From NCBI GenBank assembly GCA_008921705.1, contig VFFE01006970.1, positions 255,623-319,622 on the forward strand: DNA of 64,000 bases, read 5' to 3'. Source of the DNA: Burhinus oedicnemus. Taxonomy: Eukaryota > Chordata > Aves > Charadriiformes > Burhinidae. The position numbers were made by a program, and so were the translations under genes. The notes below the pieces were generated by a model. It was not told where the DNA came from, made no database searches, and saw only the letters and a program-made list of their open reading frames with translations. Of the stretch, positions 15,915 through 29,036 are shown piece after piece (positions within the stretch are counted from its first letter, which is position 1; the number at the start of each line of letters is the position of its first letter).

Positions 15915-17676
15915 ACATTTGTACCCCTCTCTCTCTCTCTCTCAGGTAGGAGAGGGTTTTCTTCACCAAAATCCTTTTCCTCTTAAGAACAGCCCTAAAA
16001 GGACTGCACTATCCCAACTTCAAGGTCAGATGCCACCAGTACAAGAAGGTCAGCAGTTACGATAGAAAATACAATTGCCTCTACACCCCATGACTGATTG
16101 GTTACGTTTGACAGTTCTCTGCTTCGTGACACGGTTAGACACAGCGAGTGTGAAATTTAGCTTCAGTGACTCCAGCCTCTCCTTACAGCTTTCTCTAATG
16201 TGCCATGGCAGGGAGGGTGAGAAAGCTGAACCCTGCTGAAACTTGAAAGGGCCCAATATTAAAGAAGACATAACAGCAACAGTTCTCATTTTGCGCTGAC
16301 TGAGCTTCCTCTCCGCTCACACGATACATCTGAAGCAGCAGTGGTTGTTGGTGCTCAGTTCCGCAGGAGAAGCCACTGTTGTGCTTCACACGTACCCCAG
16401 AGCTGTGATCAGCTCAGGGAAGTCTGCCTCAAGTGCTCCTTCAGATGATCAACAAAAATGTGGCTGCTTAATGGTGGCAGCCCTCTAATTAAGGTAGAGC
16501 GGTCTAGGCCTAGAACTAATTTTAATCAAAAGAACTTCTTAATTATCATAGTCATTTTACAAATGATCTTACTTAGACATTAAAGAATTTAAGTGAGTAG
16601 TTTGAAGGCAAAAATTGTTTACAGAAATCGGTAGTAGCAGATACCAGCAGACACGGATTGCCAGTCCTCTGCTGTAACCCCTTCAGTGTGATACATTCAT
16701 TTTGTGCCTTTCAAAAACTACTTCTCTGTGTGACCAAAAGAGATTCGGAGAAAAAGGGGGAATCACTCAGCGATTTTTGACACACCTGTCCTTGGGGACA
16801 TAACATAAAGGTTATACCAGCTGCCTTCCAGACCCTGACGGCACAGAATGAGAATGGCTGATTTAACTTGCAAAGCTAATAAAAGTGAAGAGAAGTGTCA
16901 GGGTAAAGATAACACTATTATCCACAGAAATACTGGTACAGACTTTTAAAGCTAGGTGAAATTTTGTATGCAAAGTCCCACTAAAGCAAGGGGGAACAAA
17001 CATCCGGACTCTGAAAAACGCAGCTCTTTTACGTCATATGCTTCCAAACCAGGACTTATGGCCTCTAGAAATAGCCAGTAACTAAAATTAGTGTAAGACA
17101 GGTTGTGTTGCGTATAAAAGATAATTTCATCAGACTATACAGGTAAGAATTTTAAGTTAACTACAGATATCACTCCTTGTCCTTGACTGTATTGAACAAA
17201 TGTGCTGGATACCACTTCTTAAGTCTTCTGGTCTATATCACAGTCTGCTTCTAGTCGTGTTTATTGCTACATATTTATTAATACTAGAGGACTGAGTTGC
17301 TATCACTTCAAGAGTTACCGTATATTTATGGAGGTATGCGTACACGTTTGTGCTACACAAAACATAAGACAGAAACATTAAGCTTTAATAAAAGTGATTT
17401 AAGCTAACATTTGCAATGGACAGAGTACACGCACAAGTGGTCACTGCAACTCAGCTGACATGGGGTATTCGTTAAGCAACAGCAATTCAAGTTTGTGGGA
17501 GCCCTTGCTTTTTCAGAACTATCCTCTCACTTAAGATGTCTCACAGCTGAATTACCAGGTTTGAGCTTTTGATTTTCAGTCACAAACACACAAACTGTAC
17601 TGATATTATCTGAAGCTTGATACATACGTTTCCCAAACAGGCACTTTATAAGGAGGCTCAGAAGTTAGATACTCAC

Positions 17677-17735
17677 TGATCTGGTTGGTAGATGCACTAT
17701 AAAAAGCATTTACAGTAGTTGGGCTTGTAAACCAC
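17677..17735 (-). CDS. PHEX: PHEX exon 15 (59 nt), NAFY substrate-binding motif
   Basis: After one base completing glutamate, 19 codons read WFTSPTTVNAFYSASTNQI, then one base of a split arginine codon before donor GTGAGT; the acceptor is ACTACAG. NAFY is the M13 motif (NAYY/NAFY) that binds the substrate backbone in the active-site cleft, equivalent to human residues 538-541. The proline in SPTT is conserved with human P534, a site of disease mutation. It is a very short exon between introns of 7.7 and 10.9 kb. Confidence 0.95.
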
Positions 17736-20700
17736 CTGTAGTAAGAGCAAAAGAAATCAGCTGTCAGTACACTTATACATCGTTATGAACAGAATGAGCA
17801 AAGATAAAAAGTGAACTCAGTGGAAGGAAGCAAAAATGTGAAAGACCTAGGATACATTAAAGTTTAAGTATTTTTCCATTTCAATACATGCTGCCTAAAC
17901 TTTCTAGAACATTGAAATCTATTGTTTAATGGCTTGATTTTAAGAGCATACAGTCCATGAATGTTCAACAGGAGTGATTGTTAAGCTTCGTTATCACCTA
18001 ACCTGTTTTATTTCTAAGTCACCATTGTGCTTTTGAGCTCTGCCATGCTGAAGAACTGAAGTTCAGCCAACACAGGCTGCAATGCTGATAGCAGCTGTGA
18101 GAACTCTCTTAGGTCTCTTTCAACCATGTGTGGAGAAACTCCCTCTTGAAATTAGAAGAGAGCATTTTGAAAGCAGTGAAGTGGCTTCAGACACTTTGCT
18201 GAACAACTACTTGAATAATTAGGACGATGCCAGCAACATGGGCAGGTGTTTTCTGGGAATCTAAATTCAAAATAAGCAGCTTCACGTTCTGTGCCCTACA
18301 CAATCAACATGGCCATCAGTGTGCTCATGAACAAATGGACCTCTTACAAGGCAAAACAAATTTTAAAAGGAATATTAGCATTTCTTCTCATAGTTAGATT
18401 TCTCGTACATACTGGAGGGAAACCTAGATTTGAATAGCAAATAGGATTTATGAATCTCAGCCTAAGCTTATCTATATTGACAGTGGTTTCACCCATATGA
18501 GTGGAAAATCTCAGCTGGTTTCAGTGAGATCCAAATCCCCTCAGATGAAACTCTGAGTTCAATGAGCCCAAGATTTCACTTCATGATTTTATAAGGAAGA
18601 AGTGAGGTAAAAGAAAAGTAATAAAGATGATGAGAATTAGTGGTTAATTCATAATAAATTAGAAGCAATTCCAGTAAATTTCCAAACAGGAATATAGCAA
18701 TTGTCTTCAGCAATGCATTACTCGGAAGTTTTGTAAAGCGAAATGAATGTAATGCAATTGCATTGGAAAATTTTTTTCAAAGAGAAGAGATGGGAGCTGC
18801 AAAACAAAGAGTAAGACAAAGGAAAATCTATCAGAACATGGAAAATGTGTGATGTCAGTGACATTCACATACACGATCTGTGCATTACAATAGCACCATC
18901 AAATGAATGAGTTATCTGCAGATCCTGACTGTGTTTCTGGCAACTGATGTCCTCGTGTAAACTATACAACAAAAGGGAGAGTTTTAGAATGGCAGCATTC
19001 TGTCTTTTATCAATAAATTTTTCTGCTTCTCTCACCTTCAAAGCTGAGCAGCTTATTTTACAACGCAGCAACTAGAAAAACCAACCAATGAAAGCAAAGG
19101 GTGATGTCATGTAAATATCTTAACCATCCATCGCATTACAGGCTCTAATTGCCACAGATAACTCTCCCTGTTTTGTTTACCTAGGAGCTTCTGAAGGGGA
19201 GGAGCGGGGGGAGGTTGTTTTCTGATGTGTTTTCTGTTTCCTCTATAATAAAGAGATTAAATGTTAGAGGTAATGTAGTGAGATAATGGAAAATTGAAGA
19301 AAGAAGGCTTATGGTTAGGGGATAAAGAAAAAATTAGGGGGCTTAATTAGCTACATTTCAATTTCATGTTTATTCACAGCAGCAATCAGCCAAACTGTTT
19401 TGAAGCATGCAAGCCAGCCACTTGAGTGGTGGGACCTCCTCTCCAGGCTTAGCAGTAGCTCTGGAGGACTCTGTTCCTTTTTTGACAAGGAGAGAACCTG
19501 TCTCAAAAGGACCCATATGAAACTCTCTACACTTTAATTTAGATTTTATTGTAAGTTTGAACACAGACACAAAGTGTTGTGACTTCCACCTCACCCTGTT
19601 GGCTTGTTCTACTTACAATGGCCTTTCTGGTCTCTCAAACAGTAACTTTTAAGCATGAAAAAGGCTTCCAGGACCACACACCCTTCCTTTTTGCAAATCC
19701 TTCTTAGAGCAAGTGTGTTACAGGGCCTCTCATTTCCAGTCACAGGATTAAGGGCCTGAGACAGATAACAGATACTTCAAAAGAGACTAATGTGCTTTGC
19801 TCTTCTCCCCATCCTCATTGCTGCTGTAGCCCCAGGTGCCCACCACAGCTAGTTCAAGATAGGAACCACCACAAGCAGTGGTTAAAGAGCTCTTCACTGA
19901 CAAGTGACACTTCCCTAACAGTACAGGTTTGCACCCATTTTTATTGGGTGAGGAGCTAACCAGTGATGCATACACTTGTCACCACAGGAGCACCTCACTC
20001 TGCCTGAGAGCAACTGCAAATGCAGTTGCCATTTGGTCCACAGCTACGAAGGGAGGACATCACACCACTGCTGGCCATACTTTCAAACCTATGAACTCAT
20101 AGACTCCTAGCTCCTAGACCAGCTGCTAAGACTCGCCACAACATCCCCATCCCGAGACTGCTTCTTTCTTCATGACCTCCCACCACAGTAATAGAGCCCA
20201 TCCTGTTTCCTGAGCCTAGTGTGAGCCGAAGACCGATAGCAGCCTTGATTTTCTCACTGCAAAACTGAACTAAGTTCTTTCCAAGTTGCTCTTTCATAAC
20301 GAGGCCTCAAGAATGATTCTGTATGAAGTTTGTTGTGTTTTTAAGCAGCTAGGAACAGGAGACTTAGCAGCCGTACCTAGGAGTTAGGAAGAACGAGAGT
20401 TCTCTAGTGAGAAGCAGGGTACACCGCTGAATTTCATATTTGACATATAGACACTCAGCAAGGAGCATATTTACACTCCAGCATTTTGTTGTACCATTCT
20501 GAGCCACTGTTAAAGAGATTTAGGAAGCATTTTCCACAAAGAGAAGAAATAACCGAGATGGCTTCCATTCAGACTAGCAGAAAAACTTCACCTCTTATCT
20601 GTCATTCTCTTTCAGTGAGCTCCTTGAAATGACTGAACCTTCAGTGGCAGACTTAAACTAGTAACACATTAAATTACTATATGAAGGTCTGTAATAAACA

Positions 20701-22282
20701 GCTGTCGCTGTTAAATTTTAAGGTGAAGCAAATTTAGAAACAGTTCTCATTCCTGTTTGAAGTCAGGTTGCCCGGGCATTTGTTCTAGGTTTGGTTACCA
20801 TTTCAGTGCATTTGATCTATTAGCAGGATAGAAAAAAAAGGCAGGCATAACAAACTCTAATCTCTTATTAATTACAAACTAAATAAAAATCTAGAATTGT
20901 TTACAGTTTCCATTTGCTATTAGCATGTAAAAAAGGGACAGCTTTGAGTGATGTCCTGGAACATTACCTATCCACTACTGCAGCAGTCAAAACCTAATGC
21001 TGCAGACTTGACACTTGTAAGTTTGAGATTTCTCTTGTAGAAATAAAATCTGAAACGTGCTGAGATAGCAAGTGGGGCAGATACTCTCTCAGGTTTGTGT
21101 TTCTGTAGGCTACAGTTTTCTCTGTGATATCTTCCTTTCTGAGTTAAGAGTATAGTGTGCTACATTGCCAGTCATGAAAAGGGGTGACTGGGAACATTTA
21201 CAATACAGGGAAAAGCTGATTAATTAATTTAATTCTCTGTAAAGCACAAGCTGAATTTGCAATTTGTTTTCTCAACTTCTTGAGTTAGAAGAAATCATTC
21301 AGGTGGAGCAGAATTTGGTGTTCAATGTCCCAAGTAAGATTAAAAAAAAAAAAAAATCATATAAGTAAAGCAAATGAACTTGTGAATGTTTAATGCACTT
21401 AAGCTGGTTAGAAGTGAAAGGCTGTACAAAGTTGCTAAGGAAGCTGGAATCTGGAAAATCTCTTCCCAGGAAAGGACTATAAAGAAAAACTTCTAAAGGG
21501 GAGGCAATCTTCAAGGTGAATTTGAAAAGTGTGTTTCCTCTTCTCATTGTTAGTCTGTTTTATACATTTTCCCATGTAGAAACAGAGAATTAGCCTCTCA
21601 GGCCAGGCTGCCATCTGTCTCTCCTGAGGCTGGGCAAGAAACTGGGGTGGCAAGGATGGGCCCAGCCTCCTGTGCCACATCACTGCTTAAAATGAGGTTC
21701 AAAGACCAGGAAAAGGCTCCAGGAGGCTCCTTTCCGGCCTCTCCTCTCCAGGGCGGGTCCACGCACAGGATTTCTGAGCTCTCCAGCAGCATCTCTCCGA
21801 CGGACAACAGCCTGCCCAGTGTCTTTCATGGCTGCTTTTCCCTTTTTGCAGAAGAAGCTTTTGCAGTGTCCTTAATGGCATCTAACCTAGCACCTCTCAG
21901 AGCTGCTCTCCCCTGCAGCCTACCAAAAGGCAGGGCTTAAAACCAACAGTGCGTGATCAAGAAACTGGAATAGGTCCTGGAGGAGACCCAGGAGTCTTCA
22001 CAGAGTACACGGAATCTTCCCGTGGTACACTTTCTCTGTGTCCTCTTATAGGGCTACTAGATGCCTACATCTGCAGCACTGAAAGTTGAGTGAAAAGTGA
22101 AGAAAGACTTGGCCAGGTCTAAAAATCTTAGAGGAGGTGTCCTGACTTCAAAGAAGAAAGATTAATAATAATGAAGTGGTATGCCCAAGAAGTCCTCTGA
22201 TACCCTGCTAATTGCAAGTATGATATCACTGTTAAGAAAAATAAATTCGATCACTGTGAAAAAGATGTGGGTGTGTGTTTAT

Positions 22283-22320
22283 ATATACATACACATATAC
22301 ACAGACATGTGTATGTATAT
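22283..22320. repeat. Perfect inverted repeat, 14-bp arms, 10-base loop
   Basis: The arm ATATACATACACAT (22283-22296) is exactly complementary to ATGTGTATGTATAT (22307-22320). It lies in an imperfect TA/TG/CA-rich stretch (about 22264-22330) and could form a hairpin. Confidence 0.9.
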
Positions 22321-23566
22321 TTGTATGTATGAACGTATATGGCTCCATGGATGGATAAGCAAATGCCACTAAAATGTTGATTATCCTTTATCTCTCCCTT
22401 CCACATGGCCATCATTTCCCCATGCCCTGCCTTTCACCTCCCTAGTCATGTCTCACTGGGGTTATTATAATTGTCTTCACGCCTTCCCCTGCGTCCCATA
22501 CTCTCCCTTCCAGCCTCACCTCCTCCATTCAGCCCTCTCAATCTGACTTGCACCGTTTCGTGCATCATATTCCTCAGCTCCTGCCACAAATCCCTTAATC
22601 CCTTTCGTACATCTCTCTCCTGGTACCTGAGCACATTTTCTCTTGTTTGATAGAGCCAGCTGTGAAGACAGCCATCTCCCCAGCCAGCTGTTAGGATTGC
22701 AGCTGGCATCCAAAGCGGGTATTGAGGACAGCACGTTGTGCCTCCCGCAGCTGCAGTGCCCGTGGGGGAGCTTCAACCCCAGGACCGGCAGAGCAGGCGG
22801 CTCTGGCGCCCCGATGCCTTGTCACAGCTTCTTGGTACCAGTTGGGCTGGGTACGTCCCCCCATCCATGCCCTGACCAATGCCTCGCCTCACTCCCTCCA
22901 TTCTCCCTTTCTCCTGTAAGGCAGATACCTGCTAGGGAGGGGGGAAGCAGAACAGAGGACAAAGAATTCTTATAATTACTTCTTGCTTTGGTGGATCTTT
23001 TTTCCTCTTTTTAGATTACAAAACTGTTGAATTTCCAGAATAACTTATTTCCAATTTGATATCCACATTCCCCCTTGCTTTATCAAACTCCTTTGTCTTG
23101 TACCTGCCAGCTCCTCTGTCTGTCCCCTGATAGTGCTTCACTGGTGCTTTGAGTGAACCATCGTTTTGATTTTCCATTTAGTTGACTATGTTGAGGAACA
23201 TGAGTTCAGCTTGAGATAATACTTGCTGAGAAATCTGGACTGTCTGCTAAATGAATATAGTGTTTTACCTTTTGGGGTAATATTAATATTACTTTACTAG
23301 CTGGTAACTTATTTCCCTAAACACTTGTTTTCTTATTTATCTTTTTCAGTCCATAACTTGGACCATCTATAATAGCTATCTCTAAATATAAATGCTATGC
23401 TAAGAGCTACTGAACTAGGGAAGAGAAGAAATGAAGCAAACAGAAACAAAACCCCAGGGGTAATGCTCTATTAATACAGCACCAAGCTTCAGTGTAGAGT
23501 GAAGATCTGTGGAGTTCTATGAAATATAAAAGCTTAAAGAAAAAACAAAAACAGAAAAAGAAAAAG

Positions 23567-23669
23567 AAGGAAGGAAGGAAGGAAGGAAGGAAGGAAGGAA
23601 GGAAGGAAGGAAGGAAGGAAGGAAGGAAGGAAGGAAGGAAGGAAGGAAGGAAGGAAGGAAGGAAGGAAG
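23567..23669. repeat. Perfect (AAGG)n microsatellite, about 25 units
   Basis: An uninterrupted tetranucleotide run of 103 bp, flanked by A/G-rich sequence on both sides. On the PHEX transcript it reads as CCTT, a long polypyrimidine tract inside intron 14. The long ORFs through it (KEGR or LPSF repeats) are artefacts of the repeat. Confidence 0.99.
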
Positions 23670-25409
23670 AAAAAAGAGAAGTAAAAGCATCAGAAAGCAG
23701 TAGGGACTGGTAGTTAAAATGTGGCAAGTGCTGATATTTTTAAAGTTAGATTTGACATGCCTCAGACTGGTGAGTGAGAGTTACTGGTTTATTATAATAA
23801 ATTTAAAAAAAAAAATATTACTGGACGTGTCAGTGACTTTCTGTGCCTTGGTACCCCTCAGCAGACACAGCAAAAGTGGACAGTGTAAGGGATGCCGCTT
23901 TCAGAGCTCTTTTCTATCACCGCAAGATGCAAAGGCAGCATAATCTCCCACAAGGCACAATTACGATTGAGGGCTCAGGTGGATGTTACCCCCCGCCCCC
24001 CAGAAGGCCGAGCATCGCGCTCTGCTGACAAAGGAAAGAGACCGAAGACCAGACTGGGATCACCCAGGCCTGTGCGTGCCCCGCGGGATGACAAGAAGAG
24101 CAAGACAAAGGTGATGAGGGGGCTGCTGTTAAGTGCTCCTTGAAATAAGACGGTAAAGGCAAGCGTGAGAAGATATTCAATCTTGTAGTGGGCAACTGGG
24201 TAAAAGCTTTTTAAGCATACCCACTTGATGTGATTACAGCCCTTGAGGGGTACAGTCAGGGAGTACCTGCCAATTAATTGCCTTACAGGGGAGATTGCCC
24301 ATCGTGCCAAGAACCTACGTGGTCCGTGTTAGAGCTGCCGCAACACTCTTCACGAGGAGGAAGGATCACCATTGCTATAGAGAGGCACGTGCTATTTCAC
24401 TGCTCTCGTGGGAACTGTTGCTCTGCAGAGAACACGCTGCCGTGACCTAGCCCTGGCATCCAGGGCTGCAGGAAAGCCCACGAGGTCATCCCCTGGCATT
24501 AACCGTTGCGATGTCAGGGAAAGGTGTGATGAGAAGTAACATTCACAATTAAAATTAAGCTATAAGCAACACCTTGAAAATAGGGGGCCAAATTACAGCG
24601 CTCTAAGCGGGAATAGCCTGCGCCTGTCCTGCTGACGTCCTCTGCCTGCCTCACGGGCAGCACAGAGCCGCCCCCAAAACAAGGTATGGTTCAGTCTGAG
24701 TAGGAATTTCTAGAGCCCTAAGGAAACACGACCACAGAAACTAAGCAGCAGCACCGATTTCAAAGTCTCTGTGTAGGAGGAGTCATTTTTAAATAGCATG
24801 ATTAGACTAATTAAGTTCTGTTTAGGTTTTAATTTGCATTTTAAGGATTTGATTACCCACCAGTAAGAAAAGAGACTGATTCTTTCATGTATTTGATGAC
24901 AGTATGTGACACAATCTGCACTCTCAGGTTTACAAATAAATAAAAAAAACATATGTAAATTAAATTACATCTTATTCCGTATCATTGCTATCAACAGCAG
25001 GTAACTAACAATGCTGATTGCTATTACTAATAACAATATTATCTCTTACTAATGGTTCCATTCTTAGAAAATTTATTTCATAAATCCCTGCTGTACCGTT
25101 CCAAATTCTAACTGTGACCAAGAGACATAATCCATTTTTAATTGAGATTCAATTACCCCTTTTTTCATTAAATTAAAAGTTTAAGCTGCAAGTATATGAC
25201 TACTGTACATCAGAACAGGCATACCTAGAACTTACCAAAAAAAATATCCACGGGAGTTTCTGAATAACTGGGGAGTTTGCCCATAGGCTTTTTGTATCAT
25301 AATATGTTGTTGTGTATATAATTCTATTAAAACATAAATTTTAAAAATTACATAGTATAAATTAAAATATTGTTAGAAGATTACGTAAATTTGCCTTTTA
25401 TCTACTCAC

Positions 25410-25513
25410 TCTGTTTTTGGAACTTCTTTTCTAAGCCAGTAGAAATCAGACTGGGCTGCATATTTGCGAGTTTGCAACACATTGCCAAAATAGTCATTTT
25501 CTGTAAATTTCAG
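25410..25513 (-). CDS. PHEX: PHEX exon 14 (104 nt)
   Basis: Thirty-four codons from [15 protein letters not shown] to LRKEVPKT, plus two bases (GA) completed by G of exon 15 to give glutamate. The acceptor is TATACAG; a second AG nine bases further in (TTTACAG) is rejected because using it would drop LKF and is not needed for phase. The donor is [18 protein letters not shown] with [10 protein letters not shown] is diagnostic of PHEX within the M13 family. It links the N-terminal lobe to the catalytic domain. Confidence 0.94.
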
Positions 25514-27139
25514 CTGTATAGATAAAGCACAGACATTTTTAAAGCATGTCCAAGGAAACAAAAGCTGACATAAAACAATCAGAACTTTTATTTTAAACAA
25601 GATAATCACCTAATTTTTCAGCCATTACCAAATCAAAGCAGGTAAAATTGTCACACTTGGTAGGAAGAAAAAAATATTTTGTGAGCTTAGTTAGAAAACA
25701 GTGGCTGAATGGATCTACCCGAGGGACTGGAACATCAAAAAGCTCTTCCCTGTGCAGAGAACAGCTGAGGAAATCAGAAGTACCCAAAGATGAATTGCAG
25801 ACTGCATGTTTATAAGGCTATTATCCAGGCAGCCTCTTTTCCATAAGGAAGTAGATCTACTTTTATTTTTAAAAGTGCATTTTAAAACCACTTTCAAAAA
25901 TGTAACAAAGCCCCTTTTTTCAGTTTGTTTGGCATTTTACTACAAATACTTTGTACTCTGTGCCCTCTGAGGGTTCTGCCACTGCTTTCTTACTGTTTCT
26001 CACATTAAATGCTTACAGGCATAGGGCTCCATGCTTCCGTAAGCCTCCAAATCTAATAGCAACCCCCCCCAAACTAACCATGCAAGAAAAAGGGATGTTA
26101 ATATTTTATAAATCCAGCTGATATTCCTGTCACCAGTTTCAAGAAATCCTACAACTTGTAAAGAAGCTATACTTCAGATTTAAAGTATGATTTTGCAACC
26201 ATGATTAAGTGGTTTTCACTAGACATTTTCACTTATCTGGGCAAATAATTCCATACATTGAGCGGTAATTTGGTCACATCCTCCATTTCATTACACTGCC
26301 TTCACAGCACCATCTCACCCTAGTCTTTCCAGGAACAAGGACTAGGCTTGTAGAGTGGGTTCTTCGAAGTTTTCTCAATAAATTATGCCTCTTTTTAGTG
26401 TTCTTTCACATTGTCTGACAAAGATAACCATCACTTGTATTTTACCACTTCGGGATTGAATTCGTGATTCTACTTTGCCTGTGACTTTCAGTAATACAAT
26501 TCATTACACGCATGCCACAGTTACCCCTTTGGAAAATAGTAAAATATATTATCTTCATCCTCTGCCTTCCTGCCTTATTTAGACTGAACAGATCCTGGGT
26601 CAGGAAGGAGTCCCCCCCCCAGCATCCTTGTCCAGCAGCCAGCACGGTAGGCATATATATTGGTTAGGACCTCTAGGCACAACTGTAACCAACAAGCATA
26701 AATAAATTCATAGCCTGGAGAGGTGGGGAGAGCCTATATAGGGCACCATAAATTGTGATATTCTGAGGAAAAATGCATTGGTATTTTTGAAGAGTTTAAG
26801 GAGAAATATTTTTTTTGTTTTATTTCATTTTTATCACCAAATGCAAAATTTACACCAGCGTATGTTTAACCTTTAAAATGCTTAATAGCAGGAAGATTCT
26901 TTGTACCCAGGCACATTTTACTCCCAGAAGGCCTTGTGGTCATCTCACTTAGACACACCAGCATTGACAATTTAGACATGAGAGCTAGCATACTTAATTC
27001 AACATCCAAAAGTAACCAGGCAAGCCAAGCTCCAGAAGCATGCCAAACAAAAGAAGAGCTTTGGTTTTAGACAGCGGCAAAACAGAGCAAAGAATGGCTG
27101 CAATATGTAAAAGAAGAAAGCTGCAAGTCTGACACTTAC
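25514..27139 (-). other. PHEX: PHEX intron 13 (1.6 kb)
   Basis: Unique AT-rich intron with two short C-runs (26063-26070 and 26612-26620). No repeat family or other gene recognised. Confidence 0.75.
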
Positions 27140-27217
27140 TGTTTTGATGTCTTCATTAATATATGTGTCATTCATTATAAACTGAGGGTAACCCACTTTT
27201 GCCATAACTGCTTTTGC
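27140..27217 (-). CDS. PHEX: PHEX exon 13 (78 nt, phase 0 to 0)
   Basis: Twenty-six codons, AKAVMAKVGYPQFIM through NEDIKT, with acceptor TTCAAAG and donor GTAAGT. The sequon NDT aligns with human N484. The segment KVGYPQF is the conserved M13 stretch that follows the N-terminal domain. The junction with exon 14 reads EDIKT-LKFTEND, a smooth continuation of the family sequence. The acceptor tract is only modestly pyrimidine-rich. Confidence 0.94.
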
Positions 27218-28997
27218 CTTTGAAAAAGGAAAAAAAAGAAAAAGTGTTGGCAGATATAACTATTTCTCAGTGTATGGCTTTTTTTCCCTGCATTCTTTTT
27301 CCAGTTTATGTTATTATGCCTCGCTGAAGGCATCCTAATTTAACTTTAAACCAACTTGCCTACAAGGTAAACTTGGTGCCGCAAACGAGCAACGTGGAGG
27401 GTCCAGGTTCTGTTGTCAGGTTATCACAGTGGCTCTGTTGTCACCTGCAGAGCTTTTGCAGACTTACAACGTGTTCGAGTGTAAAATCTTAACAGCTGAT
27501 TTTCCTTACTGGATTTTGTGTTAATCAGATGGTCAAATGCCTGTTTTCACAACATTTTCCAAAAGACAACAGGAAACAGCCCATTTCGCTATGGCACAGT
27601 AAGCTGGTACACATCCAACAGTTAAAATAGATTTGATACACAGATGTGAGTGAACCTAGGTTCCAGCAAGTGCAGAGCGATGTATTTCCACTGAGGGTCA
27701 CTTCCATTTACATCTGAGGATGGGTGCATTCTTTTTTGAAGGACGCTGTACTTTCCTAAAACCACAGGGCTAATCTTTGCTCTCCACTTTCATCCCTCTA
27801 CTTTGCAGTCTTTGCCCTTTTCCTAATGTAAGTAAAGGTATTAAAATAAGACACTTTTCATTAACTTTGGTTTTTTTTCCTCTTGTAGTCATCACTTGGT
27901 CCCGGTGTTTGTGCACCATCTGTGTAAACACTCTGGTGAGAAGTAATAGTAGCTGTAGATGAGTATTCCCACTTTGTAAATGGTGGAGTAAGTATATAAA
28001 CAGCCTTAGTAATGTCCTCAAGAAACACCAGCAGGCCACCCAGCCACCCAAAATCTCTCTGGAAACAACACTTTTCCAGAAGAAAAGCAGCGGGATACAA
28101 AAGGATAAGACAATGTACCAAGAAGTGAATATGATAAGTCCATAGAATAAATTAAAGCCATGGTGGACTAGGGTAGCACAAAATTTTCACGTTGTATGTT
28201 TTCAGGATGCTGAATGTAATTTCTCCTCAAGTCTTTGGAATTCCCCCCACCCCTCAAAAAATGCTCTTCTGGAATTTTGTTCTTCAAACTCAGATGTCTA
28301 AACCTAAATGAATATTGCAAGATATGAAGTGCAATAAATGGGCTGGCCTTTAAACCGACTGCAGTCATACCAGCCCTGCATTCTGCTCTCTGCAAGCAGA
28401 GCCCAAACCTCTCTGGGGTCCACCGATTTCTATTTCCTTCTTGCTGGAGGGGGTGACTGTTCAAGGGAAGATTCCCCTTCCTCCACGATAAAATCCTTGC
28501 CCCCTTCTCCCCCCCCGCAGTGTCACAATACAACCAGGCCTCCTACGACAGCAAGAATTAGAAACGTCTGTTCCATGACTGTAAGAAGGAAGCTGATCAA
28601 GGACTGCCTCCATTTAACCAAAATTATTTTGTCTCCTCTTTTATTTTTCAAGACGAAAGGATTCTTTGCTTCTTCAGACTCCTTCAATTTCTCAATCTCA
28701 TTTCCGACCCGAAGTCATAATCCTCCATTTGTGACATCACAATTAATTGTTGTTGAGATAATTAAGATGTCACAAACAGAAGATTACAACTTCAGGTAGG
28801 AAATTAGCAGCAGGAGCAGATGATCTCTTAAGCAAGAAAGATCCCATTGTCATGCAAATATCCCTAGTGATAAAAAAAAAACCAATGGAAGACAAATGCT
28901 GAACAGGAAATATGAAATGAGCCAAATTAACTCTCAACACAATGTTTTCTGAGTTTTCCAGAAGGCAGAGCAGCCTTTCAAGATATTTTAAATGCCA

Positions 28998-29036
28998 GGG
29001 GAGGGGGGGGGGCAGGCAGGAATAAAAAGCAGGGGG
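28998..29036 (+). repeat. G-rich run, possible G-quadruplex
   Basis: GGGG, A, then ten G, followed within 25 bases by GG doublets and GGGGG. It lies on the strand opposite to the PHEX transcript, so any quadruplex would form in DNA, not in the PHEX RNA. Confidence 0.6.

Larger units (their letters stand above)
6760..17676 (-). other. PHEX: PHEX intron 15 (10.9 kb)
   Basis: Repeat-rich intron. It holds three 80-bp tandem copies close to the exon 16 acceptor (6836-7074), a CR1 fragment (10300-10575), an old CR1 relic (about 14210-15480) interrupted by a younger CR1 (15058-15219), a CR1 tail in the opposite orientation (15841-15914) and a short CT repeat (about 15930-15944). The remainder is AT-rich with no gene seen. 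Confidence 0.75.
17736..25409 (-). other. PHEX: PHEX intron 14 (7.7 kb)
   Basis: Holds a perfect AAGG microsatellite (23567-23669), a perfect inverted repeat in a TA/TG-rich stretch (22283-22320), a pyrimidine-rich then GC-richer stretch (22380-22900) and a patchy CpG-rich part (about 23985-24665). No clear transposable element or second gene. Confidence 0.7.

Noticed and set aside
23519..23727. ORFs with KEGR or LPSF repeats
   Set aside because: Direct translation of the AAGG microsatellite in both strands; not a gene.
23843..24143. Basic ORF (KSKTKVM region), considered as a ribosomal-protein pseudogene
   Set aside because: No recognisable ribosomal protein sequence and no poly-A tail or continuing homology.
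25490..25513. Alternative exon 14 acceptor at TTTACAG nine bases downstream
   Set aside because: It keeps phase but drops LKF, which corresponds to the family sequence; the upstream acceptor gives the expected exon length of 104.
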